From an uncultured Acidobacteriota bacterium (GTDB lineage Bacteria > Acidobacteriota > Terriglobia > Bryobacterales > Bryobacteraceae), in assembly GCA_902826685.1 (NCBI GenBank), contig CADEFT010000004.1:136469-200468 (forward strand): a stretch of 64,000 bases of DNA, given 5' to 3'. Within the stretch, counting starts at the first letter, position 1. Every line of letters starts with the position of its first letter. Below the pieces are notes generated by a model that was not told the DNA's origin, did no database searches, and worked only from the letters and a program-made list of their open reading frames with translations. This document shows positions 7,340-16,774 of this stretch, in pieces. Both the position numbers and the translations under genes were made by a program.

Positions 7340-9904
7340 TTGTTCATTTTTGCCATCGCAGCGGCAGCCGTTCTGCTGGCGGCCGACAATAAGCCCGCGC
7401 CTACTCGGGTGGAGCCACCCCGGCGGGCGCCGCGGCCCAGTGCCTCGACCGCCGCCGCCAGGCGCAATGAAAACGTACACGTCAGCCGCATCGATACCGA
7501 TCGCGACAAGGAAGCGGCGATCCGCATCGGCGGCGCCTATGTGATCGCCACGCCGGCGCCCGCCGAGCGCAACAACTACACGGCCGAGCATGGCAAGGCC
7601 GCGAGCGAACTGGTGGTGCTGCGGCCGTCGCCGGTAGCCGGCGGCTTCCACGGTGAGTTGTTTGAAGTTCACCAGAACAGCTTGTTCAACGCCCGCACGT
7701 TCTTTCAGGTAGGCGGGGTCAAGCCTTCGCGGCAGAATCAATACGGCGGGCGGTTTACGGCGCAGTTGCGTGGCCTGGGCGCGTTGACCGGATCGATCAC
7801 CAATCGCAAGATTCGCGGCATGGTGAACGGAAACGTTCTGGTGCCGCTGGCCAATGAGCGGACGTCAACGGCCACCGATCCGGCCTTGCGCGCGCTGATC
7901 GGGCGCTATCTGAGCGCCTATCCGGCGGAACTGCCGAACCGTCCCGATTTCGATGAGCGGGCGTTGAACACGAACGCGCCGCAGATCATCGACGAACTGG
8001 ATGGCGGCCTGCGGCTCGATCGGGACTTCGGATCGCGCTGGCGTTTGTATCTGTCGCACGGGCTCAATCGGCAGCGCGTACGGTCGTTTCAACTGGTGGC
8101 GGGGCAGAACCCCGACATGGACATTCACAACCACCGTGCGCGGGCGACGCTTTCCTATAACCCTTCGGCGGCGACGGACATTTCTTTTGGCGGCGGATTC
8201 ACGCGCAACCGGTCCGCGCTGGTGCCGGAGCCAAATGCCGTCGGCGCACGGGTGCGCATGGGATATCAGATTGAAGAGTTGGGTCCCGACAGTCACTTTC
8301 CCATTCAACGGGCCACCAACACGTTCCGCTACGGCGCGCTGGCCAGCCATCGCACCGGGCGGCACAACTTCACCGCAGGCGGCGAGGTGGCGCGCTATCA
8401 GCTCAACGGCATTGAGACGTTCAATCAACGGCCCACCATCTATTTCACGAGCAACTTCGGATACACGGCGATCGAGAATTTGCGCGCGGGGCGGGCGACC
8501 ACGTACGAAGTGGCGCTGGGCGAGATGGCGCGCGGATTTCGCAACTGGTCCGCCAGCGGGTATTTCGGCGATCAGTGGCGCGCCAGCAACACCCTGCAGA
8601 TTTACTGGGGACTGCGGTACAGCCTGTTGACGGTGCCACGGGAAGTGGATCGTCTGGATACTCTGCCCTACCGCTGCGACTGCAACAATTTCAGTCCGCG
8701 CCTTTCGATCGCCTGGCAGCTTCCGAAAAGTTGGATGTTGCGCACCAGCTACACGGTATCGTTCGACCAGATTCCGCAGGTTACTTTCGGACAGGCACGG
8801 TATAACCCGCCGAACGTGATCTCGCTGCAGATTCAGAATCCCGACGTGCTAAACCCGCTGCGCGGCGTGAGCCTCGATCCGGCGGCGGCGCGCTATTCCC
8901 CGATCCTGTTCAGTCCCGATCTGGTGTCGCCCTACGCCCATCAATACAATCTTTCGCTCGAGCGCAAGCTCGGCTCCGGCATGCTGCGCGTTGGGTATTT
9001 GGGCAGCCGGAGTCTGAAGCTGATGAACGCTTTCGTCACCAATCGCGCCGACCCGGTGCCCGGCATTCCGCTCACCACGGCGACGGTGAACGAACGGCGC
9101 GCCGATCCGCGCTACGCCGACGTGCGCACGATTATGAGCGCGGGGATTGGGTATCTCGATGCGGCGCAGGCTTCCGTGGAACTGCCGCGGTGGCGGTCGA
9201 TCGGCGGCGGCGTCAGTTACACGTTTGGCAAATCGCTCGACCAAGGCTCCGACTACACCTCGACGGCGGCCAATCGCGATCTGTCGAGAGCGCGTTCCCA
9301 ATCGCAGTACAACATTCTCAACGACCGCAAGGGGTTGAGCAATTTCGATTCGCCGCACTCGCTGGTGCTCTATCACTATTGGGATCTGCCGCGCGTGCGC
9401 TCGACGCAGGCCTGGGCCAATTGGATTGCCGGCGGGTGGCAGTGGACGGGCAACGTGCTTTTGAAGTCCGGTACGCCGTCTACGCTGTATGTAGGCTCGG
9501 ATGCGCCGGGATTCGGCAACGTGGATGGCGGATCGAGCGACCGGCCGAACATTCTCGATCCCTCGATTCTCGGCCGCACGGTTTCGCATCCCGACCTGGC
9601 GCCCATCCTTCTGAGCCGCGACAAATTCGATTTCATCCGGCCCGGGCAATTGGCCGGGAATCTGGGGCGGAATACGTTCCGCCGCGCGCGCATCGCCAAC
9701 TGGAACGGAGCCATCGGCAAGCGCTGGCGTCTGCCCGGGGCGGCGGAGCGGTTCGTCTATTTTCGCGGCGAGGCGATCAATCTTTCCAATACGCCGCAGT
9801 TTGACGAGCCGAATCGCAATTTGAACGCCAGCGCGTTCGGAAAGATTACCAATACGCTCAACGACGGGCGGGTGTTTCAGTTCACCCTACGCTTTACGCT
9901 TTGA
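7340..9904 (+). CDS. TonB-dependent receptor-like outer-membrane barrel (Oar-like)
   Basis: An 854-residue predicted outer-membrane protein. A hydrophobic signal (FIFAIAAAAVLLAA) leads into a proline-rich segment. The remainder has long alternating beta-strand patterns typical of acidobacterial Oar-like receptors: LSHGLNRQRVRSFQL, SASGYFGDQWRASNTLQIYWGLRYSLL, FSPRLSIAWQLPKSW, YNLSLERKLGSGMLRVGYLGSR, and a final aromatic-rich strand FQFTLRFTL. The N-terminal CarboxypepD_reg domain common in this family is absent, and the plug region looks reduced. The likely start is TTG at 7340; AGAGG lies unusually close upstream, so the start is uncertain by a few codons. The 3' end overlaps the convergent enolase-superfamily gene by 18 bp. 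Confidence 0.8.
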   Translation: MFIFAIAAAAVLLAADNKPAPTRVEPPRRAPRPSASTAAARRNENVHVSRIDTDRDKEAAIRIGGAYVIATPAPAERNNYTAEHGKAASELVVLRPSPVAGGFHGELFEVHQNSLFNARTFFQVGGVKPSRQNQYGGRFTAQLRGLGALTGSITNRKIRGMVNGNVLVPLANERTSTATDPALRALIGRYLSAYPAELPNRPDFDERALNTNAPQIIDELDGGLRLDRDFGSRWRLYLSHGLNRQRVRSFQLVAGQNPDMDIHNHRARATLSYNPSAATDISFGGGFTRNRSALVPEPNAVGARVRMGYQIEELGPDSHFPIQRATNTFRYGALASHRTGRHNFTAGGEVARYQLNGIETFNQRPTIYFTSNFGYTAIENLRAGRATTYEVALGEMARGFRNWSASGYFGDQWRASNTLQIYWGLRYSLLTVPREVDRLDTLPYRCDCNNFSPRLSIAWQLPKSWMLRTSYTVSFDQIPQVTFGQARYNPPNVISLQIQNPDVLNPLRGVSLDPAAARYSPILFSPDLVSPYAHQYNLSLERKLGSGMLRVGYLGSRSLKLMNAFVTNRADPVPGIPLTTATVNERRADPRYADVRTIMSAGIGYLDAAQASVELPRWRSIGGGVSYTFGKSLDQGSDYTSTAANRDLSRARSQSQYNILNDRKGLSNFDSPHSLVLYHYWDLPRVRSTQAWANWIAGGWQWTGNVLLKSGTPSTLYVGSDAPGFGNVDGGSSDRPNILDPSILGRTVSHPDLAPILLSRDKFDFIRPGQLAGNLGRNTFRRARIANWNGAIGKRWRLPGAAERFVYFRGEAINLSNTPQFDEPNRNLNASAFGKITNTLNDGRVFQFTLRFTL

Positions 9905-11038
9905 AATCTCTTTATCGTTGAGAGTGGCGCCGAAGCCGGGCCGGTTGGCTACGGTGAGCATTCCTCCGGGCGCGAGTTGCTCGGGAGGGTCGAGGATTTC
10001 CGCGCGCCACTCCACTTCGCCGAACGCGCATTCGAGGATGAGGAAGTTGGGTAGCGTGACGCATACGTGCGCCGCGGCCAGGTTGCCAACGGGGCTGGCC
10101 GGACCGTGCGGGGAAACGGCCAGTCCCGCGCCTTCGGCCATGGCGGCGATCTTTTTGAGCTCGAGCAGGCCGCCGCAGTACTTGATGTCGGGCATCAGAA
10201 CGTCGGCGGCACCGCCCGAGGCATAGCGGTAAAACTCCTGCACGCCGAACAGATCCTCGCCGCCGGCGGTGCGCATCTTCGCCTGACGGTTGATGGCGGC
10301 CAGGCCGGGAATGCCCCGGACCACTTCTTCGAGCCAGAACAGGCGATGCTTCCCGAGCTCTTCGGCGAGCTTCAAGCCGCGTTCCACGGTGAAGTTGGAA
10401 TGGGCGTCCACCAGCACATCGGGCGCGCGGCCGATCGCATCGCGCACGGCGCCGATGCAGGCGATTCCCTTGGCGATGTGCGCTTCCACCTTGGCCGGAT
10501 CCTTGGGGAAGCCATCGAAGGAGGCCAGCTTGATGGCGGTAAAACCCTGCTGGACGGCGCGGGCGGCGAGGCCGGCGAAATCGGCGGGGGAACGGTCCGT
10601 GGTGGCGCGATTGATGTTGGCGTAGTTGCGCACCGAATCGAGGATCCGGCCGCCGAACAGATCGCAGGTAGGCACGCCGTAGACCTGGCCCGCAATATCC
10701 CAGAGCGCTTGCTCGATGCCGCCAAGAGCCGCCGCCACGGCGTGTTCGCCTGGTTTGACCAGCGGATGCGCGACGGTCCTGAGGTACTCGATCTCGGAGA
10801 AGGACCGGCCCTTGAGAGCCTCGGTGAATTGCTTCAGATGAGCGATGGTCTTCGGTTCGTCATAGCCATGCGACGCGTCGCCGATGCCGGTCACGCCCGC
10901 ATCGGTTCGCAGGCGCACCAGCAGCCATCCACCGCGCTTGTTTACCGGGATCTGAAAAATCTCGATGTCGCGGATGCGCGCTTTCGGCGCGGCGGAAAGC
11001 GGTGCCGCAAGCAGCGGCAGCAGGCTTCTTCGAGTCAC
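9887..11038 (-). CDS. Mandelate racemase/muconate lactonizing enzyme family protein, exported
   Basis: A 383-residue enolase-superfamily enzyme. A Tat-like leader (TRRSLLPLLAAPLSA) suggests export. The N-terminal capping domain is followed by a barrel showing the family metal ligands in order: VDAHSNF (Asp), WLEEV (Glu), AGGED (Glu/Asp). Candidate acid/base residues are Lys in TAIKLASFD and His in SPHGPASP, together with PDIKYCGG. These enzymes abstract a proton alpha to a carboxylate, for example in sugar-acid dehydratases; the substrate cannot be told from sequence. The start is GTG at 11038. It is divergent from the sulfatase gene with only 20 bp between the start codons. Confidence 0.88.
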   Translation of the reverse strand: MTRRSLLPLLAAPLSAAPKARIRDIEIFQIPVNKRGGWLLVRLRTDAGVTGIGDASHGYDEPKTIAHLKQFTEALKGRSFSEIEYLRTVAHPLVKPGEHAVAAALGGIEQALWDIAGQVYGVPTCDLFGGRILDSVRNYANINRATTDRSPADFAGLAARAVQQGFTAIKLASFDGFPKDPAKVEAHIAKGIACIGAVRDAIGRAPDVLVDAHSNFTVERGLKLAEELGKHRLFWLEEVVRGIPGLAAINRQAKMRTAGGEDLFGVQEFYRYASGGAADVLMPDIKYCGGLLELKKIAAMAEGAGLAVSPHGPASPVGNLAAAHVCVTLPNFLILECAFGEVEWRAEILDPPEQLAPGGMLTVANRPGFGATLNDKEISKRKA

Positions 11039-11058
11039 TTCGACGTCCAGTGTATAGT

Positions 11059-12549
11059 ATGCGAGTGATTACCCGGCGAAGCTTTCTCGGTACGACGGCG
11101 GCCGCGGTATCGGCACAGACGCGGCGCCGTCCGAACTTCCTATTCATCCTGGCCGACGATCATGCCGGATATGTGCTGGGCGCCGACGGCAACCGCCAGG
11201 CGGTGACGCCGAATCTGGACCGGTTGGCGTCGGAAGGGACTCGCTTCTCGGCGCACTACTGCAATTCGCCGGTGTGTACGCCGTCGCGCCAGAGTTTGCT
11301 CACCGGGCAGATGCCGTCGATGGCGGGGGTGACGCGGCTGCCCACGCCGCTCAGCGCCGATAAGCCGACGCTCGCCAGGCAACTGCGCACGGCCGGCTAT
11401 CGCACCGGGGTCATCGGCAAGATGCACTTCAATCGCGCCGCCGAACCGGGGCTGCATGGCTTCGACTACATGATGACGGAGCGCGAGCTGGCCGAGGATT
11501 GGAACAAAGTGGTCAAGCCGCGGCCGATTCCAGCCGATATCCGCACCAAGCCGCAATGGCGCCCTTTCCGCGACCCCGCGCGCATCTGGCTGAACGCCGA
11601 TAAGTATCCTTATCCGCGCTACGACGCCGAGATGAAGGCCGCGCATCAGGTGCGGCTGGCCGGTAACTTTCTGGAGACGAATAAAGAAAATCCGTTCGCG
11701 CTGTGGCTGAGCTTCATGGAACCGCACTCGCCCTACGATTTTCCAGTCGAGGATCGCAATGCCATCGACCCGCGCAGCTTTACGCCGCCGAAGGTGGGTC
11801 CGGAAGACGCCTGGCAGATCCCGAAGATTTTCCGGCCGTTGTCGAACGAGGATAAGCAAGGGATCATCGCGTCGTGTTACACGTCGGTGCGGTACCTGGA
11901 CCGCAACATCGGCCTGGTGCTTGAGAAGTTGAAATCGCTGGGGCTGGATGAAAACACACTGGTGGTGTACACGGCCGATCATGGCTACGACCTGGGCCAG
12001 CACGGACGGTTTGAAAAGCACTGCGGCTACGACCCAGCCCTGCGCGTGCCGCTGATTCTGAGAATGCCGGGCAAGATTCGCTCCGGTGTAGTGAGCGATT
12101 TCACCGAGCATATCGACCTGGCGCCGACCGTGCTCGATCTGCTCGATGCGGATGCGCTGCCGGTGCAGCATGGCCGTTCGCTGCGCCCTTACACGTCGGC
12201 GAGGCCGATGGACCCGCGCGACCACATCTTCAGCCAGTACCTCGAAAACGAGGAGGCGTTCGTGCGCACGAAACGGTGGAAATATATCTTCTGTTCGGGC
12301 AAGCGGGCGCGCGGGGATGGGTACGACATCGACAATCCCACGCCTGGCCGTTATGCGCGGCTGTACGACTTACGCAAGGATCCGGGCGAGTTCACCGACG
12401 TGGCCGCGAAGAATCCGAAAGTGGTGGCGCAGATGGAGAACCTGATTCTCGACCGCTTCCGCAAGACCCATCCCGAGGCTCAGAGTGAGCCTGGGAAGGG
12501 AGGCAAGGCGGAAGCGATCGAGTGGTACGTGCGGCCGCGCGACGTCTAG
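11059..12549 (+). CDS. Tat-exported sulfatase (type I, formylglycine-dependent)
   Basis: A protein of about 496 residues. It begins with a twin-arginine signal (ITRRSFLGTTAAAVSA). Metal-binding FILADDHAGY and TADHGYDLGQHG flank the sulfatase signature SPVCTPSRQSLLTG, whose Cys (CxPSR) would be converted to formylglycine. It would hydrolyse sulfate esters, probably on sulfated polysaccharides, outside the cytoplasm. Two starts are possible: ATG at 11059, or in-frame GTG at 11065 (gives MITRRSFLG), which lies exactly 6 nt after a TATAGT hexamer. Its stop codon interlocks with the stop of the convergent gene (CTAG). Confidence 0.92.
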   Translation: MRVITRRSFLGTTAAAVSAQTRRRPNFLFILADDHAGYVLGADGNRQAVTPNLDRLASEGTRFSAHYCNSPVCTPSRQSLLTGQMPSMAGVTRLPTPLSADKPTLARQLRTAGYRTGVIGKMHFNRAAEPGLHGFDYMMTERELAEDWNKVVKPRPIPADIRTKPQWRPFRDPARIWLNADKYPYPRYDAEMKAAHQVRLAGNFLETNKENPFALWLSFMEPHSPYDFPVEDRNAIDPRSFTPPKVGPEDAWQIPKIFRPLSNEDKQGIIASCYTSVRYLDRNIGLVLEKLKSLGLDENTLVVYTADHGYDLGQHGRFEKHCGYDPALRVPLILRMPGKIRSGVVSDFTEHIDLAPTVLDLLDADALPVQHGRSLRPYTSARPMDPRDHIFSQYLENEEAFVRTKRWKYIFCSGKRARGDGYDIDNPTPGRYARLYDLRKDPGEFTDVAAKNPKVVAQMENLILDRFRKTHPEAQSEPGKGGKAEAIEWYVRPRDV

Positions 12550-15500
12550 GGCAGCCCCGCACCGCCCCAGAACACTCCGCTAATAGTGCTGAGCGTTCCC
12601 GTTCCAGTCAGATTCTTGATAATCCGGAACGTGATCGGACCCTTGTACTGATACACCAGGTAGACGCCGTTGGTGTAGTTCGATAGCACGCGCGTGTCGA
12701 GCACGGCGTTGGTAGCCGCATCGCGCGCTTCCACGGTGATCGAACGGCCGAGGTTCTCAAAGTCGGCGAAGTAAAGCGCGACACGGTGCGGCTGGTTGTC
12801 ATTGGTCCGCATGTCGAGTTCGGCCACCGGGGCGCCGTATAGATAAGACGCGATTCGTTCCGTGGAAGAGAACTGCCCGACGTTCTTGTAGAGAGCGCGC
12901 GGATCGGTGGAATACCAGTTCTGCACGATGTTGCCTACGTTGCGCGGGTTGAACGCCGCGTAAGACGCGTAGAGATACGAGTTCTGCGCGATGAGGTGGC
13001 CATCCTGCCCATAGACGCCCTTCCAGTTGCCCTTGGTGTTGAGGTCCTGGCCAAGGTAAGTCACGAACGTGCCCGGCGGGTTCACGTTGTTAACGGTCAC
13101 GTTAATGATCGCCGTACCGGTGAGGCCCGCAGCGTCGCGCGCGCGTACCGTCAACGTGTGATTGCCGTTGCCCACGCTGGCCGAGTTCCAGGTGAACGAG
13201 TAAGGCGCGGTGGTGAGCAGCGATCCGATATTGATCGATCCGTCGAGGATATATTGCACATCCACGACGCCCACGTTGTCGCTGGCCGAAGCCTGTAGAG
13301 AGACATCGCCTGAAACCGTTGCGCCGGCGGCGGGCGAAAGGAAGCTGACCGGACCCGGCGGCACGGTGTCGATGAAATTATTCACCGTGACGTTTACCGA
13401 AGCCGAACCGGTAAGGCCCGCCGCGTCGCGCACCACCGCGGTGATGGTGTGCGATCCGTTGCCCACGGTGGCCGTATTCCAGGAACCGGTGTAAGGAGCC
13501 GTGGTCACTTCGGCGCCCAGGTTCACGTTGTCGATCTTGTACTGTACGCCTACGATCGTGCCGTTGTCGGTGGCGCTGACCTGAATCGGAATGGTGTTGA
13601 GCACCGTCGCTCCGTTGGCCGGGCTCAGAATCTGGATCCCCGGCGGCTGCGTATCGACGAAGTTGTTCACATTGACGTTGATGCTGGCCGTGTTCGCATT
13701 GCCCGCCGCATCCCGCGCGATCGCCGACAGGGTATGCATGCCGTTCGCGACTCCCGCCGTGTTCCAGGAATAGCTGAAGGCGGGTCCGGATCCGGTGAGG
13801 TTGGCGAGCGTGGTGGTGTTGTCGAGCTTCAACTCCACGCCGGCGACAGCCGTATTGTCGGTGGCGGTCATGTTGACACTGGTGGTGCCGGAAACGGTGG
13901 CGCCCGGCAGCGGGTTGGTGATCGAAACCGTGGGCAGTGTGGTATCCGGCGCACCGGGGAGTCCGCTGCCGCCCCAGAACAACGCGCTGATGGTTCCGTT
14001 CGGCAGCGTGGGCTGGCCCGTGGTGGGATCGAATGGCGGATAGTTGTTCTGAATCCTCAGGGTGACGCGGCCGCGGTAGTTGTAGACGAAATAGACGCCG
14101 CCGCTGTAGTTGTCGAGCAGGCGGCTGTCGAGCACCTGGCCGGTCACCGTATCGCGCATGCTCACCGTGATGGAGCGGTTGCGATAGTCGTAATCGCAGA
14201 AATAGAGCCCCAGGCGATGCGGCTGGTTGTCGGTGGTGCTGATGTCGATGTCGACGTAGTAGCGGCTGTAAAAGTGCGTCTTGATGCGCTCATTGGTGCC
14301 GTAAGAAGCGTTGGGCCGCAGCAGCGCTCGGGGGTCGGCCGAGACCACTTCGAACACCAGTTGATTGGCGGTGTTGCTGTAGAAGGTGCTGTAAGGGGCG
14401 ACGCCGTAGGAATGCTGCACGATGTAGTGGCCGTCCTGGCCGTAAATGCCGCGCCAGTCGCCGCGGGTGCTGTCGTCGCGGCCGATGAAGTTGGCGAAGA
14501 CTCCGTTGGTGTTGTTGACGGTGACGTTCACGGCGGCCGTGGCGGTGAGCCCCGCGCCGTCGCGGACCACGGCCGAAATCGTGTGTGAGCCGTCGGTGAC
14601 GCCGGCGGTATTCCACTGGATGGTGTAGGGAGCGCTGGTGTCCTCGGCACCCAGGTTGACGTTGTCGATCTTGAATTGAACACCGGCGACGGCGACGTTG
14701 TCGGAGGCGTTGGCGTTGATGGAAATTGTGCCCGCCACCGCTCCCGCCGCGGGCGACGTGATGCTAACCGAAGGAGGCTGCGTATCGGGATTGTTGACGG
14801 TCACGCTCACCGCGGTCGAGGTGCGGAAGTTTCCAGCGGCGTCGCGCGCTACCGCCGTAAGAGAGTGTGCGCCGTTGGTGGCCAGCGCGGTATTCCAGTT
14901 GTAGTTGAACGCGGGCCCGGGACCCGGCAGCTCCGCGCCCAGGTTGACGTTATCGAGCTTGAGCTGAATGCCCACAACGCCGGCGTTGTCGGTGGCGATG
15001 CCGGAAATATTCACCACTCCGTTGAGCGTGCCGCCAGTGGGGGAGTTGATGGAAACATCGGGCAGCGTGGTGTCAGGCGGCGGATTGTTCACCGTCACCG
15101 TCACCAGGGCGGAAGTCCGGGTGAGGCCCGAAGTGTCGCGCGCCACGGCGGCGATGGTGTGGGTACCGTTGGACAGGCCCACGGTGTTCCAGTTGATGTT
15201 GTAGGGCGCACTGGTGTCTTCGGCGCCGAAGTTCGTATTGTCCACTTTGAACTGCACACCCGCCACGGCGACGTTGTCAGTCGCATTGGCGGTAAGAGCC
15301 ACGGTGCCGAGTACCACCGCCTGATCCGCCGGAGCGGTGACATTGACATCGGGCGGAGTGGTATCCACCACCGGCACGCCCGTTCCGCCCCAGAAGATGG
15401 CGCTCAGCGGAGCGGTCGCCGTGCGGCCGAGGGTGGAGTTCAGATTGTTGCGGACGCGAAACTTCACCGTGCCGTTGTAGGTGTAGACCAGGTAGACGCC

Positions 15501-16661
15501 GCCGCTGATGTCGGGTAGCAGGCGCGTATCGAGCACCGCCGAGGTCGCGTTGTCGATCACATCCACCGAAATCGAGCGGCCCAGGTTCTGGTAATCGCAG
15601 AAGTAGAGCGCGACCCGATGAGGCAGGCCGTCGGTGGCGGGCAGCGTCCAGTCCATGCTGGTAACTGTGTGGGCGTAGGCGGCGACGCGCAGCGACGGAT
15701 CGCCCAGGTAGCGCTGCAGCGCGCGCGGATCGCTGGAAGTATTGCTGAGCAGGAAAACGTCGGCGGCGTTGGTGGAGGGGTAGGAATAGGAAGGGTAGCC
15801 GTAGCTGTGATAGGCGATGTAGTTGCCGTCCTGGCCATAGACGCCGCGCCAGTTGCCCTTGGTCGTTGTGTCGATGCCCAGGAACGTGGCACCCGCGGCG
15901 CGTTCCGCCGTCTCGCTCTTGCGGCCAGGCATGAGGACGAGCAAGCGCCTCTCGGGATTGTCATCGTTGGAAAGCGCGATTTTGTTCCCGTTAAAGATAC
16001 CTCTGGCCACCGGCGGCCCGTAGATCGCACGGGCGTCGTAAAGCTCGTACGCGGCGCCCGGTTTTAGCAGATCGGATGCGTTGATTTCGCTGCGGTTGGC
16101 GGCCATGTTCCAGCGCGCCACCACGTTGGCGCGTCCACGCTCATAGGGGCTCAGCTTGCCGGTGTCGGTGAAATGCGGTGCGCCGGCATCGTCGTACCAC
16201 AGGCACCCGGTCGCTTCGGCGCCGGCTTCCAGAAGTGCGGGCCGCTCCGAGGAGGTGTGCATCACCAGGTGGATCAGCCGGTTCCCGGCGCCGGCCTGTT
16301 CCGGTGCCGCCGTCCTCGCCGTCTCGAAGACTTCAAAGCCCCAGTAGAGAGTGTAGGCGCCCGCCAGCCGAAGCCCGCCCATCAACGCCGCCCGTTCGCC
16401 TGGAAACTGCCGCAGCGTTACCGGTTCGCTCGCCGTACCGCGCAGACTGCTTTCGAAAACGCCGCTGTTGGAGTAGACGCCGCCGCGCAGCCAGATGGTA
16501 TCGCCGGGCTGCACTTCCGCGCTCGACAGTGCATATTCCAGACTCCATGGCTCCTGGTTCGATCCGGCCGCGCCGGCCCGCCCATCGGGTGCGGCGAAGT
16601 AATCGGCGGCCTGAAGGCAAATCTGGGCACACAACAACGGCAGTGCGCGCAAAAGGCGCAT
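12546..16661 (-). CDS. Giant secreted multidomain protein: beta-helix start, three unnamed modules, six Ig-like repeats
   Basis: A 1371-residue protein with a signal peptide (LLRALPLLCAQICLQA). Residues 20-110 resemble the start of a right-handed beta-helix (PGDTIWLRGGVYSNSG). Then come three copies of a module of about 170 residues, each opening with (K/D)GxWxGxYGQDG and closing FWGGxGLP or similar: residues 259-430 for the first, about 13952-14508 for the second and 12549-13077 for the third. Between copies sit blocks of three Ig-like repeats starting DTxxP and ending VNVTVNN, with the core ATDNxxVxGVQxKxDN. The order is module-3Ig-module-3Ig-module. The ATG at 16661 is chosen over an upstream TTG because GGAGGA lies just before it. 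It is likely a surface or extracellular carbohydrate-binding or adhesion protein; this is inference. Confidence 0.85.
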   Translation of the reverse strand: MRLLRALPLLCAQICLQAADYFAAPDGRAGAAGSNQEPWSLEYALSSAEVQPGDTIWLRGGVYSNSGVFESSLRGTASEPVTLRQFPGERAALMGGLRLAGAYTLYWGFEVFETARTAAPEQAGAGNRLIHLVMHTSSERPALLEAGAEATGCLWYDDAGAPHFTDTGKLSPYERGRANVVARWNMAANRSEINASDLLKPGAAYELYDARAIYGPPVARGIFNGNKIALSNDDNPERRLLVLMPGRKSETAERAAGATFLGIDTTTKGNWRGVYGQDGNYIAYHSYGYPSYSYPSTNAADVFLLSNTSSDPRALQRYLGDPSLRVAAYAHTVTSMDWTLPATDGLPHRVALYFCDYQNLGRSISVDVIDNATSAVLDTRLLPDISGGVYLVYTYNGTVKFRVRNNLNSTLGRTATAPLSAIFWGGTGVPVVDTTPPDVNVTAPADQAVVLGTVALTANATDNVAVAGVQFKVDNTNFGAEDTSAPYNINWNTVGLSNGTHTIAAVARDTSGLTRTSALVTVTVNNPPPDTTLPDVSINSPTGGTLNGVVNISGIATDNAGVVGIQLKLDNVNLGAELPGPGPAFNYNWNTALATNGAHSLTAVARDAAGNFRTSTAVSVTVNNPDTQPPSVSITSPAAGAVAGTISINANASDNVAVAGVQFKIDNVNLGAEDTSAPYTIQWNTAGVTDGSHTISAVVRDGAGLTATAAVNVTVNNTNGVFANFIGRDDSTRGDWRGIYGQDGHYIVQHSYGVAPYSTFYSNTANQLVFEVVSADPRALLRPNASYGTNERIKTHFYSRYYVDIDISTTDNQPHRLGLYFCDYDYRNRSITVSMRDTVTGQVLDSRLLDNYSGGVYFVYNYRGRVTLRIQNNYPPFDPTTGQPTLPNGTISALFWGGSGLPGAPDTTLPTVSITNPLPGATVSGTTSVNMTATDNTAVAGVELKLDNTTTLANLTGSGPAFSYSWNTAGVANGMHTLSAIARDAAGNANTASINVNVNNFVDTQPPGIQILSPANGATVLNTIPIQVSATDNGTIVGVQYKIDNVNLGAEVTTAPYTGSWNTATVGNGSHTITAVVRDAAGLTGSASVNVTVNNFIDTVPPGPVSFLSPAAGATVSGDVSLQASASDNVGVVDVQYILDGSINIGSLLTTAPYSFTWNSASVGNGNHTLTVRARDAAGLTGTAIINVTVNNVNPPGTFVTYLGQDLNTKGNWKGVYGQDGHLIAQNSYLYASYAAFNPRNVGNIVQNWYSTDPRALYKNVGQFSSTERIASYLYGAPVAELDMRTNDNQPHRVALYFADFENLGRSITVEARDAATNAVLDTRVLSNYTNGVYLVYQYKGPITFRIIKNLTGTGTLSTISGVFWGGAGLP

Positions 16662-16774
16662 AGTTCCTCCGATCAACTGGCGTGGACGTTAAGGTGTTCT
16701 ACTGAGTAACGCGATCAGTATAAAGGCCGGATTCGGACGGTCTCAATAGACTTTGGGACGGTACGGACCGGGCT

